DNA of 64,000 nucleotides from Fructilactobacillus hinvesii (GCF_024029435.1 NZ_CP097118.1:496001-560000); one strand, 5' to 3'. Counted from the first letter of the stretch, positions 41,246-50,534 are shown. Notes: generated by a model from the letters alone, not told the origin. Program-made: numbers and translations.

Positions 41246-42790
41246 TTATAGTTTTGTATCGTTAAGCTTCTTAATTAATCTTTGCTTTTCCATTTCTATT
41301 TGTTGTTCATTAAGATTCATGATATATCTTGAACTTTTGTACGACCCTAAGTGAACTATTAAATCCATATCTGTTAGATTTTTTACAATTGTTCTAATCC
41401 TATTTTTAGGGATATTTGGGTTTCTTTTTGATAACTGTGGTATCGTTGTAAAATAATTTATAATGTCTCCTAATATTTTTATTTGCTCGTCAGATAAATC
41501 TCTAATATTTTTTATTGCATAAAGTAAATCAACCTTCCATATTGTTATCTTTGTGCTTTCTGGAAGAATAACTACATCTGGAGCAAGTAAATGATTGTTT
41601 ATTGCAGACTCAAATATTCTTGGTCCTCCACTTCCTGCTCTTTCAGCAATTCCAGACTTTCTGAATAATGAAGAAATTACAGAATTTCTTGAATCTGAAT
41701 CTTGACCCTTGATGAAAGAGTCCAAACTAACTCTCATATTACCAGGGTTAAAAAATTCAAAACAACTTTCGTAGTCATTTATTCGTATTGCTTTTGAAGA
41801 ATTATAGTAGGGATGCATAAGTGAATTTACTAGTGCTTCTTTTGTAGCTGATTTTAAATCAGCATAATAAGATCCTCTTGTCATTTCATTATTTTGAATG
41901 AATTTATCTGGAATTCCAGAAGGAAGCTTATTTAAAACTACATTATAGAATGAAAATATATTTAACTCTGGATAATTCATGTCACCACTTGAAACACGAT
42001 CTACCCAATTATTATCAGTATCATGATTATATTTAAAATAGTCCAATTGAAATCCAGGAAATTCATCAAGAATAGATTTTAATTTTCCAAAAAATAACAA
42101 TCCATCCTTAGTTAATTTATATTCACGATTTGAATTTTTTCTATCAATTTTAAAGACACCGATATCATATAGAAATTGTAAATTACTATAGTTTTGGAAA
42201 TCATCATATTTTTTCTTTTTTGTATTATTGAATAATAATTTTCTATAATCATTGATATCTTTTTCGTTTAAATCGTCAATATTGTAATTGTCTAATAATC
42301 CTGAATCAAGAGAGCTATTGGAATCTGTTATGAAGTATCTGTATTCCTCATCATCCATAAGGAAATCACCATCATTATGTCTTACATAAGCGTTTGTCTT
42401 TATTCCATTAATATAAACTGGTTTTTCACTATGATTTGCTTCTCTTACATAAATTTGAATTATTATTTTTCCATTGATTTCATATTCAATGTAATTTTCT
42501 GAATTATCTGATGTTAATCTTTGGCTAATTATTTTCTTATTTCCTAGTCCACTAAAAAAATCTCTTTTTACATCTTCTGGTACAGAAACTCCAGTTATTT
42601 TATAATTGTAAGTATGGGGTTCATCAATTCCTAAAACTATAAATCCGCCAGACGTATTTGCCATTGCGCTATACGTTTCCCAAAAATTTTTAGGTAATTT
42701 AAAATCGGATTTTTTATATTCTAAATTAATATTTTCTTTTTGTATTGGTTTATTTTTTCTATAATTTTTTCCACTATTTAATTTCTCCAT
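41246..42790 (-). CDS. AlbA_2 (Schlafen-like) domain ATP-binding protein
   Basis: 514 residues, AT-rich unlike the neighbourhood, so probably acquired. N-terminal AlbA_2 domain (about 25-140): LEYKKSDFKLP, then SAMANTSGGFIVLGIDEP, the usual (A/S)xANtxGGxilxGv pattern. The middle has a HATPase-like segment (ATKEALVNSLMHPYY and CFEFFNPGNM, with RKSGIAERAGSGGPRIFE), as in the 'ATP-binding/putative transcriptional regulator' proteins. The C-terminus is a winged-helix-like part (DEQIKILGDIINYF). Roles proposed for this family include transcription control and phage defence; none is shown. ATG 42790 has no clear ribosome site. Four 87-bp tandem repeats begin only 17 bases upstream. Confidence 0.78.
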   Translation of the reverse strand: MEKLNSGKNYRKNKPIQKENINLEYKKSDFKLPKNFWETYSAMANTSGGFIVLGIDEPHTYNYKITGVSVPEDVKRDFFSGLGNKKIISQRLTSDNSENYIEYEINGKIIIQIYVREANHSEKPVYINGIKTNAYVRHNDGDFLMDDEEYRYFITDSNSSLDSGLLDNYNIDDLNEKDINDYRKLLFNNTKKKKYDDFQNYSNLQFLYDIGVFKIDRKNSNREYKLTKDGLLFFGKLKSILDEFPGFQLDYFKYNHDTDNNWVDRVSSGDMNYPELNIFSFYNVVLNKLPSGIPDKFIQNNEMTRGSYYADLKSATKEALVNSLMHPYYNSSKAIRINDYESCFEFFNPGNMRVSLDSFIKGQDSDSRNSVISSLFRKSGIAERAGSGGPRIFESAINNHLLAPDVVILPESTKITIWKVDLLYAIKNIRDLSDEQIKILGDIINYFTTIPQLSKRNPNIPKNRIRTIVKNLTDMDLIVHLGSYKSSRYIMNLNEQQIEMEKQRLIKKLNDTKL

Positions 42791-42806
42791 ATTTTATATA
42801 TTTCAG

Positions 42807-43154
42807 GGTGCATTAAAAATAAATTGAAAATAAGTGAATGTGAATAAATGCTGATATCACGCGCTTACAGGACATGGATAAAAAATATTTCAAGGTGCAT
42901 TAAAAATAAATTGAAAATAAGTGAATGTGAATAAATGCTGATATCACGCGCTTACAGGACATGGATAAAAAATATTTCAAGGTGCATTAAAAATAAATTG
43001 AAAATAAGTGAATGTGAATAAATGCTGATATCACGCGCTTACAGGACATGGATAAAAAATATTTCAAGGTGCATTAAAAATAAATTGAAAATAAATGAAT
43101 GTGAATAAATGCTGATATCACGCGTTTACAAGATATGGATGAAATATATTGATA
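42807..43154. repeat. Four tandem copies of an 87-bp unit
   Basis: Units begin with GGTGCATT at 42807, 42894, 42981 and 43068, so the period is exactly 87. The first three seem identical; the fourth differs at several bases and fades by about 43154. Each unit carries a GATATC palindrome next to GCGCG and short A/T-rich direct motifs (GAAAATAAGTGAATGTGAATAAATG). There are no spacers, so it is not CRISPR. The array lies directly upstream of the AlbA_2 gene in the place of its promoter. Of the remaining bases, 43155-43257 show nothing nameable. Confidence 0.93.
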
Positions 43155-43257
43155 TTATAGTTAATGTAATCATCCGTTGTTATTATATCATTTGTAGGAT
43201 TTTATCAAAATATATTTTAAGCTTTACTAGAATAATGTTTTTATTAAATAATACTAT

Positions 43258-43300
43258 AAAAAAAGGCAACTAATACACAAGAAACTATGTGATTAGTTGC
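43258..43300 (-). terminator. Terminator after the DUF1541 gene
   Basis: GCAACTAAT/ATTAGTTGC stem followed by T7 on the minus strand. Confidence 0.8.
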
Positions 43301-43335
43301 TTAATAAATATTATATAAAAATGTTATAGTTCTGA

Positions 43336-43938
43336 TTAGTCTTTCTTTAATTCGGATTGACTTAACCACTTGTGGTTCGTGTACTTTTGACCGCCGTTGG
43401 TAGGGGTGAAGTTAACGGCGTAAGCTGGACCGGAGCAAACCTTGACGATCTTACCTTTGGCACCCTTCATACCGTCCATGTGATCGGCGTTGATGGTAAC
43501 CTTAGCGCCCTTACATAACTTCTTGCCGTTTTCGGCCTTTAATTCAGACTTAACCAGGTACTTGTGGTTTTTGACTTCTTTGTTCGTCTTCGTGTCCTTG
43601 AAGTCCACTACGTATAACGGTGAGTCATAAACGCCAGCAACAGTGGCTTTGGCACCTTTCATTCCCATCATGTGGTTGGCAGTAATGGTGACCTTTTCGC
43701 CAACCTTGTACTTCGGATTCTTGGCCTTTTTTAGATTAGTTGGTAATTCGCCATTATGGTTCATTTCCATCTTCATGTTGTCGTTCATGTTCATCTGATT
43801 GTTAGACTTGTTATCCATCTTCTTACTGCTCATGGTCTTGTCGCTAGCGGCGTGAACCGTAGATGGAATCACACTCGTGGCAGTCGAGAGCCCCAAACCA
43901 GCTAAGGCTGCAATCGTAAATAACTTCCGTTTCATCAT
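43336..43938 (-). CDS. Secreted DUF1541 (YdhK-type) protein, two domains
   Basis: 200 residues. Signal peptide at 1-30 ending in VHAA; no lipobox Cys. A Met/His/Asn-rich linker (about 35-65: MNMNDNMKMEMNHNG) that could bind copper or another soft metal. Two tandem DUF1541 domains (about 75-137 and 141-199), each with KVT-I-x-A(N/D)HM-x-GMKGAK and NHK(Y/W)L-x-(K/Q)SEL. Homologues (YdhK) occur with copper-resistance or other metal genes; its function is unproven. AAAGGAG precedes ATG 43938. Divergent from the glyA leader, with a long palindrome between them. Confidence 0.88.
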   Translation of the reverse strand: MMKRKLFTIAALAGLGLSTATSVIPSTVHAASDKTMSSKKMDNKSNNQMNMNDNMKMEMNHNGELPTNLKKAKNPKYKVGEKVTITANHMMGMKGAKATVAGVYDSPLYVVDFKDTKTNKEVKNHKYLVKSELKAENGKKLCKGAKVTINADHMDGMKGAKGKIVKVCSGPAYAVNFTPTNGGQKYTNHKWLSQSELKKD

Positions 43939-44012
43939 CTGTAACAGCTCCTTTGAAATCCTATTTAATACTCAACAATTAAATTGTATACCTGACAGTT
44001 GCTGATTGCCAT

Positions 44013-44040
44013 TTTTTTGCTTCTAATCGGAAGCAAAAAA
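44013..44040. repeat. Perfect palindrome between the DUF1541 gene and glyA
   Basis: TTTTTTGCTTC-6 bases-GAAGCAAAAAA. Lies upstream of both divergent promoters; could be an operator or an isolated bidirectional terminator. Confidence 0.6.
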
Positions 44041-44053
44041 GTTAAAACGAACG

Positions 44054-44082
44054 TTGACAAATAAAAACTGATTTAGTATGCT
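44054..44082 (+). promoter_or_regulatory. Consensus promoter of glyA
   Basis: -35 TTGACA (44054-44059), 17-base spacer, -10 TATGCT (44077-44082). Confidence 0.78.
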
Positions 44083-44103
44083 ATGTTTACTTTAAACATA
44101 GTA

Positions 44104-44307
44104 CCAGAGTGGGAGCTGGCAAAGGGATTGTTCGGAAACTGGAAAGAACAACGGCTCTCCTGGGAAGGCAGTTAGGGGATTTCTAAAAATTGATAACTTT
44201 TTCTTATAGCTAAGAAAATGAGGCCGAGCGTGCGAGCGCCCCGGTAAAATAAGGTGGAACAGTGTTCAGACGCCCTTGTACGAGATGTACAGGGGCGTCT
44301 TTTTTTG
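44104..44307 (+). ncRNA. T-box leader upstream of glyA, probably glycine-specific
   Basis: The T-box sequence is AAGGTGGAACAGTG (44251-44264). It folds as an antiterminator: AAGG with CCTT and GTGT with ACGC, leaving a 7-base bulge TGGAACA, and is mutually exclusive with the terminator at 44268-44307 (AGACGCCC-TTGTAC pairing with GTACA-GGGGCGTCT, then T7). UGGA in the bulge calls for a tRNA ending UCCA, which is the discriminator of tRNA-Gly. A Stem-I-like hairpin at 44104-44163 (CCAG/CTGG, GGAGC/GCTCT, TTGTTC/GAACAA) has GGC at 44153-44155 on its 3' side, a candidate Gly specifier. Uncharged tRNA-Gly would promote glyA transcription. The T-box proper and terminator are clear; the specifier is tentative. 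Confidence 0.82.
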
Positions 44308-44320
44308 AGGAGGAACCAAG

Positions 44321-45553
44321 ATGAAGGCATTACAGACAGAAGATCCAGAGATTTGGCAAGCGGTGCAGGCAGAAGCCGACCGGCAAGAAAACGTGATTGA
44401 ACTGATTGCGTCAGAAAACATTGCATCCCAAGCGGTGCGCGAGGTCCAAAGTTCGGTCTTGACCAATAAATATGCGGTCGGTTATCCCGAAAGTCGGGTC
44501 TATACCGGAAACGAAGCGATTGATCGAGTGGATAACCTGGCCCGGCAACGAGCTCAGGACTTGTTTGGAGCGGAATATGCCAACGTTTTTCCCCATTCGG
44601 GAACCCAGGCCAATCAGGCCGTTTACGCGGCATTGTTAGAACCAGACGATCGGATTTTAGCAATGAGTGAACACGCCGGCGGACACTTTACCCACGGACA
44701 GTCCCACAACTTCTCGGGTCAACTGTACGACGCGCAGTTTTACGGGGTGGATCCGGAAACGGAACTGCTGGACTATGATCAGATTGAACGCCAAGCCCAG
44801 GCGTGGCAACCCAAGCTACTGATTGCCGGTGCTTCGGCGTATAGTCAACTAATTGATTGGGAGCGGATGCGAGCAATTGCTGATGAAGTTGGGGCCTATC
44901 TGATGGTGGATATGGCCCACATTGCTGGTTTAGTTGCCGGGGGCGTCTTACCGAGTCCGGTGCCCATAGCCGACGTGGTGACCTCTACGACCCACAAAAC
45001 CCTGCGTGGTCCCCGCGGGGGAATGATTTTAGCCAAACGGCAGTACGCTGACCGCTTAAACGAAGCCGTTTTTCCACGGTCACAGAGTGGGACCCTCGAA
45101 CAGATTGTGGCGGCCAAAGCGGTGGCCTACCGCGAGGCTCAACAACCAGAGTTTCGCCAGTACGCGCAACAAGTGGTGGAGAACGCGCAGTTAATGGCTG
45201 AGATTTTGAACGAAACGCCCAACGTCCGGGTGGTCACCCGGGGCACGGTGAACCACGAACTAACTCTGGATGTTCAAGCGACCGGGATGACCGGAGCAGA
45301 GGCCGCTAACCTGTTGTATTCGGTGGGAATTGCAACGAACAAGGAATTGCTGCCGTTAGAAACGGGTAACACAATGGCAGGAATCCGGATTGGAACCCCC
45401 ACGATTACCAGTCGTAACTTTACGGAGGATGCAGTCCAAACCGTGGCCGAGTTAATTGGAACGGTGTTAAATCATCCCCATGACGAAGCCCAACTAACCG
45501 CGGCTCGGGAAACGGTCCAACGCCTAACGCGTCAATTTCCGACCACTCGATAA
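44321..45553 (+). CDS. glyA: Serine hydroxymethyltransferase
   Basis: 410 residues, normal length. PLP lysine K226 in TSTTHKTLRGPRGG; other signatures ELIASENIAS, SGTQANQAV and MVDMAHIAGLVA. It converts serine and tetrahydrofolate to glycine and methylene-tetrahydrofolate. GAGGAGG precedes ATG 44321. Expression is controlled by the T-box in front, so glycine shortage, rather than only purine need, is the likely signal. Confidence 0.97.
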   Translation: MKALQTEDPEIWQAVQAEADRQENVIELIASENIASQAVREVQSSVLTNKYAVGYPESRVYTGNEAIDRVDNLARQRAQDLFGAEYANVFPHSGTQANQAVYAALLEPDDRILAMSEHAGGHFTHGQSHNFSGQLYDAQFYGVDPETELLDYDQIERQAQAWQPKLLIAGASAYSQLIDWERMRAIADEVGAYLMVDMAHIAGLVAGGVLPSPVPIADVVTSTTHKTLRGPRGGMILAKRQYADRLNEAVFPRSQSGTLEQIVAAKAVAYREAQQPEFRQYAQQVVENAQLMAEILNETPNVRVVTRGTVNHELTLDVQATGMTGAEAANLLYSVGIATNKELLPLETGNTMAGIRIGTPTITSRNFTEDAVQTVAELIGTVLNHPHDEAQLTAARETVQRLTRQFPTTR

Positions 45554-45625
45554 ATTAGTTGTATTTTTGCTACAATCCGCTAAGATAGAAGTTATTTCTA
45601 ATGATTAAGAAGAAGGAGGATTGTT

Positions 45626-47362
45626 ATGCAGGAAGAAGCACCAAAAAAGTTTCAACTCCGGAGTTTCATTAAATTAGTACGCGATACGCATCCCAAGTAC
45701 TGGCAACTTTGGTTAGGGCTGGGATTGGGTCTGATTGCGACGCTTGGTCAGTTAGTGGTGCCGAAGTTTGCCCAGACGCTAGTTAATAACTTTAAAAACG
45801 GCGTGGACGTCCGACTCCTGGTCGGAATCATCGTGCTCTTTATCGGGAGTGCGGTGATCAATGCCGTTTCGGGCGGCTTACTGGGTTCATTTGGAGAACG
45901 AGTGGTAGCTGATCTGCGCCGGCGAGTGTGGAATAAGCTAATTCACCTCAAGGTTCCGTACTTTGATAACGTGAAGGTGGGCCAGCTCACTTCCCGGTTG
46001 GTAAACGATTCAGACCAAATCAAAGACTTACTGGCGAGTTCATTTCCCAACGCTGTAACTTCGATTTTTCAACTGGTGGGAGCCTTTTTGTTCATGATTA
46101 TCATGGACTGGAAGATGACGGTGATCATGCTGATCGCGGTCCCACTAGTCTTTACCTTAATGCGGCCCTTAATGAACCGAACAATGAAGGTTGGGCGAGC
46201 TCGCCAAAAGACCTTGGCAGATTTCAGCGGTCAGGTGGATGATACTCTGAGTGAAATTCGCTTAGTGAAGGCTTCGAACGCCGAGGGATACGAAAAAGAG
46301 AGCGGAGCAAAATTAATTCACCGGTTGTATCGAATTGGATTGAAGGAAGCCATCTACGAAGCAATTACCTATCCACTGATGGGGACCACCATGATGGCGC
46401 TGATTGTCGGGATTTTAGCCTATGGAGCGCACCGGGTGGCGACTGGTACGATGACGATGGGAACCATGTTTGCCTTCCTGATGTATTTATTCCAGGTGAT
46501 CTCACCCGTTTCGATTCTAGGGCAGTTCTCGGTTCGGTTGGCGAAGGCGAGTGGAGCAACCGAACACCTGCAGGCTATCTTACGCGAACCAGAGGAAGTC
46601 TTTGATCAGAAACAACTTCCGCAAATTAAGAATCAACCACTGGCTTTGCAGCACGTGGACTTTGCCTACGGTGATGGGCAACCCGTCTTAGAGGACGTGA
46701 ACGTGGTAGCCCAACCGAATACGACCATCGCCTTTGTCGGGCCATCCGGAAGTGGAAAAACCACGATTTTGAACCTGATTGAACGCTACTACCAACCGAC
46801 TAGTGGCAAGATTACGATTGGCAAGCAGGACATTAACCAGTTAGATCTGAAGGCATGGCGGAAGGCAATTGGCTTTGTGAGTCAAGATTCGGCAATTGTG
46901 GCTGGCACGATTCGCCACAACTTAACCTACGGCTTGGACGAGGAATATTCGGATGAGGAACTGTGGCACGTCTTGAAGTTGGCCTACGCCGATGGTTTTG
47001 TCAAAGAAATGGATCACCAACTCGATACCGAAGTGGGAGAACGTGGCATCAAGGTCAGTGGGGGACAACGGCAACGATTGGCGATTGCGCGGGCCTTTCT
47101 TCGTGATCCCGAACTATTGATGTTAGATGAAGCAACGGCTAGTCTGGATTCAGAGTCAGAAGCCATGATTCAAAAGGCGTTGCAACAACTAATGCATGGA
47201 CGGACCACGTTGATCATTGCGCACCGGTTGAGTACGATTGTCGACGCGGATGAAATTTACTTCATCGACGCGGGACACGTTAGCGGCCATGGAACGCACG
47301 AGCAATTGTTGGAGACGTTGCCAAAGTACCGCGAGTACGTGAAGATTCAGTTTAAGGAATAA
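45626..47362 (+). CDS. ABC exporter, half-transporter with fused ATPase
   Basis: 578 residues. Six-helix membrane domain (about 25-310) and nucleotide-binding domain with Walker A VGPSGSGKTT, signature VSGGQRQRLAIARA, Walker B LLMLDEATASLD and His-loop IIAHRLST. This is the BmrA/LmrA-like homodimeric multidrug/lipid exporter type; the substrate cannot be told. AAGGAGG precedes ATG 45626. Own promoter likely in the 70 bases after glyA; strong terminator follows. Confidence 0.92.
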   Translation: MQEEAPKKFQLRSFIKLVRDTHPKYWQLWLGLGLGLIATLGQLVVPKFAQTLVNNFKNGVDVRLLVGIIVLFIGSAVINAVSGGLLGSFGERVVADLRRRVWNKLIHLKVPYFDNVKVGQLTSRLVNDSDQIKDLLASSFPNAVTSIFQLVGAFLFMIIMDWKMTVIMLIAVPLVFTLMRPLMNRTMKVGRARQKTLADFSGQVDDTLSEIRLVKASNAEGYEKESGAKLIHRLYRIGLKEAIYEAITYPLMGTTMMALIVGILAYGAHRVATGTMTMGTMFAFLMYLFQVISPVSILGQFSVRLAKASGATEHLQAILREPEEVFDQKQLPQIKNQPLALQHVDFAYGDGQPVLEDVNVVAQPNTTIAFVGPSGSGKTTILNLIERYYQPTSGKITIGKQDINQLDLKAWRKAIGFVSQDSAIVAGTIRHNLTYGLDEEYSDEELWHVLKLAYADGFVKEMDHQLDTEVGERGIKVSGGQRQRLAIARAFLRDPELLMLDEATASLDSESEAMIQKALQQLMHGRTTLIIAHRLSTIVDADEIYFIDAGHVSGHGTHEQLLETLPKYREYVKIQFKE

Positions 47363-47374
47363 TAATAAAAACGC

Positions 47375-47421
47375 AAAAAAGCTGGCGTTTGACCATCAGG
47401 TGGTCAGACACCAGCTTTTTT
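47375..47421. terminator. Terminator between the ABC exporter and ogt
   Basis: AAGCTGG-TGACCA pairs with TGGTCA-CCAGCTT with A and T flanks, between convergent genes. Confidence 0.88.
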
Positions 47422-47902
47422 AGTGCTGTTGTTCTAATTGTAATAGGAATCGTTTCCGGTCTAAGCCCCCAGCATAACCAGTTAGGCTACCATTTTGCGC
47501 CAGAACCCGATGGCAGGGAATGATTAAACTAATTGGATTGTGACCCACGGCATTGCCAACCGCCCGGGCTGAGCTAGTTCCAGCTGCCGTGGCTAACTCT
47601 CCGTAGGTCGTGGTTGTTCCGTAGGGAACCCGTTGCAATGCAGTAAGAACTCGCTTTTGAAACGGAGTTACCTTTGGCTGCACCGGCACCCGCTGTGGAT
47701 CAGGATTCTGCCCGGCAAAGTACTGGTTGAGCCAGGTTTCCGCTTGCTGGATGGGTTCGGTGAGCTGACTAGGAATGTGGTCGAGTTGGTAGTGAGCCCC
47801 ATAGTAGCGTTGATCCTGAAACCAAAGGCCAACAAGCGCCGTTTCGTTACTAACCATTACGATCGGACCCAGCGGCGACTGATAGGTTTGCTGTGCTAAC
47901 AT
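47420..47902 (-). CDS. ogt: Methylated-DNA--protein-cysteine methyltransferase
   Basis: 160 residues. Acceptor Cys130 in LIIPCHRVLAQNGSLTGYAGG (motif PCHRV), with the helix-turn-helix RAVGNAVGHNP before it. A suicide repair protein that takes methyl groups from O6-methylguanine. Start ATG 47902 overlaps the pepT stop by one base, so it is translated with pepT. Confidence 0.94.
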   Translation of the reverse strand: MLAQQTYQSPLGPIVMVSNETALVGLWFQDQRYYGAHYQLDHIPSQLTEPIQQAETWLNQYFAGQNPDPQRVPVQPKVTPFQKRVLTALQRVPYGTTTTYGELATAAGTSSARAVGNAVGHNPISLIIPCHRVLAQNGSLTGYAGGLDRKRFLLQLEQQH

Positions 47903-49152
47903 TATTTTTCCGTAGTCGGGACGTCTTCCGTGATTTGCACGATTAAGTCCACGGCTTTTTCCATCGTTTGCAAGGAGACGTATTCAAAGCGACCGTGCAT
48001 GTTTTCCGGACCAGCAAAGATGTTAGGGGTCGGAATGCCTAGGAAAGAAATCTTGGAGCCATCGGTCCCACCCCGAACCGGGAAGATGCTTGGTTTGATG
48101 TCCAACTTGTGCATGGCATCCTTAACGAGGTTGACCGGCGTCAGGTCCTTTTCCAGAATCTCTCCCATGTTGTAGTATTGGTCTTTCATGTAGAGGTCGA
48201 CCCGATGATCACCGTACTTGTCGTTCATTTGGTGGGTAATCTTTTCCAGTAAGGCCTTGCGGTTTTCAAAGTTGTCCTTATCAAAGTCCCGGATAATGTA
48301 TTCTAACTTAGCTTCGTCACAGGTTCCGTTCATAGAAACCAGGAAGAAGAAGCCTTCGCGACCACTCGTGTTTTCCGGACGTTCCGTGGCCGGTAACTGA
48401 TTGTGGAATTCGATGGCGAGTTGGGAAGCATTGACCATCACGTCCTTGGCATCACCCGGGTGAACGTCGGTTCCGTGGAAGGTGACCGTAGCGGCTGCAG
48501 CGTTAAAGGTTTCGTACTCAAGGTCTCCGAGCGGACCACCGTCTACCGTGTAGGCGTAATCGGCGCCAAAGTCCTTAACATCAAAGTGGTCGGCTCCGGT
48601 TCCAATTTCTTCGTCTGGACCAAACCCAACGACAATCTTGCCGTGTTTGATTTCCGGATGATTGATCAGGTACTGCATAGCAGTAACAATTTCGGTGACC
48701 CCGGCTTTGTCGTCTGCTCCGAGCAGTGTTTCCCCGTTGGTAGTGATTAAGGTATCACCGTTGTACTTGGTGAGGCTCGGGAAGGCGGCTGGATCAAGTT
48801 GGTAATTGCCAGCGTCATCTAGGTTAATTACGCTGTGACCGTCGTAATTTTCGACCACTTGGGGTTGAATGTTTACGGAGTTAAAGTCAGCGGTGTCGAC
48901 GTGGGAAATGAACCCGACGACGGGACGAGGAGTCTCGTCTGTCTCTGGCAAGTCGGCAAAGACGTAGCCGGTTGCCTGGTTGGTCCGGACGTTGCTGAGT
49001 CCAATTTGCTTGAGTTCGGCGGACAACTTCTTTAAGAATTCGACTTCCTTTGCGTCAGACGGAACCGTCTTAGAATTGGGATTCGAGCGGGTATTTTGTT
49101 TAACGTACCCTAAAAAGCGGTCTAATAGTTGAGTTTGTAACTGTGCTTCCAT
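47902..49152 (-). CDS. pepT: Tripeptidase T (M20B)
   Basis: 416 residues. Metal site: His84 and Asp86 in [19 protein letters not shown] with the bridging Asp, FGPDEEIG with the catalytic Glu pair, and a final His in [13 protein letters not shown]. Releases the N-terminal residue from tripeptides in the cytoplasm. Start at 49152 with TTGGAGG ten bases upstream; five further codons upstream are rejected. Operon with ogt. Confidence 0.95.
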   Translation of the reverse strand: MEAQLQTQLLDRFLGYVKQNTRSNPNSKTVPSDAKEVEFLKKLSAELKQIGLSNVRTNQATGYVFADLPETDETPRPVVGFISHVDTADFNSVNIQPQVVENYDGHSVINLDDAGNYQLDPAAFPSLTKYNGDTLITTNGETLLGADDKAGVTEIVTAMQYLINHPEIKHGKIVVGFGPDEEIGTGADHFDVKDFGADYAYTVDGGPLGDLEYETFNAAAATVTFHGTDVHPGDAKDVMVNASQLAIEFHNQLPATERPENTSGREGFFFLVSMNGTCDEAKLEYIIRDFDKDNFENRKALLEKITHQMNDKYGDHRVDLYMKDQYYNMGEILEKDLTPVNLVKDAMHKLDIKPSIFPVRGGTDGSKISFLGIPTPNIFAGPENMHGRFEYVSLQTMEKAVDLIVQITEDVPTTEK

Positions 49153-49280
49153 GATGATGACCTCCAAATGTTTGCTTATTACTTATCTTAATATAAATGA
49201 AGCGGCAGGGGAATTAATTGGGTTCTGGACGCTGCTTCGCTATAATGAAAGTAACCAATTAAGTCAGACAAAGGAGTAGC

Positions 49281-49655
49281 ATGATGGAAATTACAATTAC
49301 ACTTAACGATGGACAATTAGAAATTAACGGACCATTTAAGCTGGATACGGACGAAGGGAAACAAGAATTTAGTAATTTCTGGAAGCAGTTTATTACCCAA
49401 CAGATTCGGCGGATTTTAGACGAACTCGGTGACCACGAATTTTCTAAAATTGTAGAAGCCTCTAATGACGTTCAATTGGGCGCTTTACCAGCTACTTTGC
49501 AATTAACGATTAAGCTAGACGCCCAACCAGACGAACAGGATGCCAGTCAGACACACTTGGTAGTAAAGGGTGTGGAAGTTAAGCCAGAACTAGATGATGC
49601 CAAGTTCTTGTTCTTCTTGAGTTACGTGGATGCGGCGGTAAAAGAGATGAATTAA
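49281..49655 (+). CDS. Small acidic protein of unknown function
   Basis: 124 residues, not recognised. Beta-strand start EITITLNDGQLEINGPFKL, then a helix FSNFWKQFITQQIRRILDEL, a hydrophobic stretch LGALPATLQLTIKL, and a C-terminal FLFFLSYVDAAVKEMN. Strongly acidic, cytoplasmic. AAAGGAG precedes ATG 49281 (ATG 49284 also fits). Ended by a strong terminator, so monocistronic. Confidence 0.7.
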   Translation: MMEITITLNDGQLEINGPFKLDTDEGKQEFSNFWKQFITQQIRRILDELGDHEFSKIVEASNDVQLGALPATLQLTIKLDAQPDEQDASQTHLVVKGVEVKPELDDAKFLFFLSYVDAAVKEMN

Positions 49656-49674
49656 GGTTTAATTTATTCAGGAT

Positions 49675-49719
49675 AAAAATCCTAGTTACCCATTGATGTG
49701 ATGGGAACTAGGATTTTTT
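49675..49719 (+). terminator. Terminator after the small acidic protein gene
   Basis: AAAAATCCTAGTT-CCCAT pairs with ATGGG-ACTAGGATTTTTT. Confidence 0.9.
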
Positions 49720-49761
49720 GGGGTTATGGTAAGATTAAATAAAAATAAGAGGAGTGGTGAG

Positions 49762-50478
49762 ATGCGATTGGAAGCGATTGTGCCCGTATTAATTATTTGG
49801 TTAGGGGTGATTTGTTCCATCATCGGAATCGGTTTAGCGCGCCAAGTTGCTAAGGTAAATGCGAAACGAACAATGCTAGAAATCGTGCAAAATTTCAGTC
49901 TTAATAGTACCTTCACCTTTTTAACCTTAGGGATTGTGCTACTGATTTATATCTATTTTCCGTGGTCCAAAAGCTTTAATACCGAGGTTTATTTCCTGTT
50001 AATTGTTTTAACGATTGCGATCCCGGCTTACATCACATTTAAGTATTCCAAAGAAGAATACGAATCAATTTGCAAAAACTACCTAGAAAAATACGATGAG
50101 GTTAAGGTCGCAAACTTCAAAAATTCTGATCACTTTAGATTTACGTTTTTCAAAAGTTTGTTTGCGAATCTAGCCCCGTTAACCGGAACGATCACCGTTG
50201 ATGTTGTGTTTCTGAATATCATTAACTCAATTTTCTTGGCTAATAATTTTAAACTAGATTTTTATTTGGAAATTGATTTATTGCTGATTTTTTTCGTAGC
50301 CGTCTGCTTGAATTCCATCATTCTGTTAGCTGCTTCATTAAATTTTTTGAATAGTATTAATACGTTATTTTATGATAATGAGATGCTATTGCAAGCAGAA
50401 AAACCCAAGGAAGGTCGTTCGAATTACTTGGAAAGAATTGGTGCCATTCCGAAAAAAGACCCTCGTCATCCACGTTAA
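49762..50478 (+). CDS. Uncharacterised membrane protein with four helices
   Basis: 238 residues, not recognised. Helices at about 3-25, 45-65, 70-88 and 140-205 (the last two close together), with a charged loop between (SKEEYESICKNYLEKYDEVK) and a polar C-terminus ending in DPRHPR. Start ATG 49762 has AAGAGGAG upstream; the frame from 49726 starts within the terminator and is rejected. Slightly AT-rich. Confidence 0.65.
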   Translation: MRLEAIVPVLIIWLGVICSIIGIGLARQVAKVNAKRTMLEIVQNFSLNSTFTFLTLGIVLLIYIYFPWSKSFNTEVYFLLIVLTIAIPAYITFKYSKEEYESICKNYLEKYDEVKVANFKNSDHFRFTFFKSLFANLAPLTGTITVDVVFLNIINSIFLANNFKLDFYLEIDLLLIFFVAVCLNSIILLAASLNFLNSINTLFYDNEMLLQAEKPKEGRSNYLERIGAIPKKDPRHPR

Positions 50479-50534
50479 TAAAACTGGGATTGATATAAAA
50501 AATTGGATGGCATCGATATTGGAGGAGTAATTCA

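Noticed and set aside
42807..43154. CRISPR array
   Set aside because: The repeats are 87 bp and directly adjacent, without spacers; no cas genes are in the window.
44045..44059. PurR box (AAAACGAACGTT) before glyA
   Set aside because: It lacks one base of the CCGAAC core and overlaps the -35; too weak to claim.
44172..44663. Long minus-strand frame of 163 codons across the glyA leader and start
   Set aside because: It is antisense to the T-box and the well-supported glyA; no ribosome site and no recognisable protein.
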